Shown: piece after piece, positions 63,999 through 64,000 of the stretch
Numbering within the stretch: position 1 is the first letter of the stretch
Layout of the letters: each line of letters starts with the position of its first letter
NCBI RefSeq assembly: GCF_033807715.1
Contig: NC_084590.1
Location: forward strand, 38,717,505-38,781,504
DNA length: 64,000 bases
Direction: 5' to 3'
Source: Cololabis saira
Lineage: Eukaryota; Chordata; Actinopteri; Beloniformes; Belonidae
Notes under the pieces: model-generated
What the model saw: only the letters and a program-made list of their open reading frames with translations
Databases searched by the model: none
Told to the model about the DNA's origin: nothing
Translations under genes and position numbers: made by a program

Positions 63999-64000
63999 TT

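Overview
The window is nuclear DNA of a ray-finned fish, most likely a percomorph. It has spliced vertebrate genes, AT-rich introns full of fish-type DNA transposons and 5'-truncated LINEs, and long CA, GAAA and ATT microsatellites. I built the gene models by joining exons by hand. Every coding exon below is in frame across its junctions, and all but one coding intron are GT-AG.

Layout. (1) + strand, 993-14999: the last 14 coding exons (about 920 aa) of a FRAS1/FREM matrix protein, best read as frem2, ending in a transmembrane helix and a short cytoplasmic tail. Its 3'UTR runs towards the next gene. (2) - strand, 29499-19390: a complete 11-exon trim3 (747 aa; RING, B-box, coiled coil, filamin, NHL). 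A probable promoter and noncoding first exon lie near 40.9-41.1 kb, which would give an intron 1 of about 11 kb. (3) - strand, 50525-44914: a complete FHDC-type formin (834 aa from the start I chose; FH1, FH2, long tail). (4) - strand, 61957-56277: a complete arfip2 (388 aa; arfaptin BAR domain) with a noncoding first exon near 62.1 kb.

The order FREM, TRIM2/3, FHDC, ARFIP resembles human 4q31.3 (TRIM2, FHDC1, ARFIP1, with FREM3 on the same arm). Here it carries the other ohnologs (TRIM3, ARFIP2, a FREM2-like gene). It therefore looks like a preserved paralogous block that is broken up in mammals. The four genes are not an operon or pathway. They cover basement-membrane adhesion (FREM2), neuronal ubiquitin ligase activity and trafficking (TRIM3), actin and microtubule assembly (FHDC) and Golgi membrane curvature and sorting (ARFIP2).

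Introns and spacers are dominated by mobile DNA: at least five copies of one hAT-like family with intact 8-bp target duplications (one copy inserted inside another), other hAT-like families with TAGGG(A/C)TGGG ends, two piggyBac-like TTAA elements, Harbinger-like elements, palindromic MITEs, Tc1/mariner remnants, an L2, an L1/Tx1 and about eleven LINE tails. The LINE tails share an RNA hairpin whose two stems are kept while the bases change. Two transposon-borne Myb/SANT-like ORFs and a BED-finger remnant are also present. I saw no tRNA or rRNA genes, CRISPR arrays or retroviral genes.
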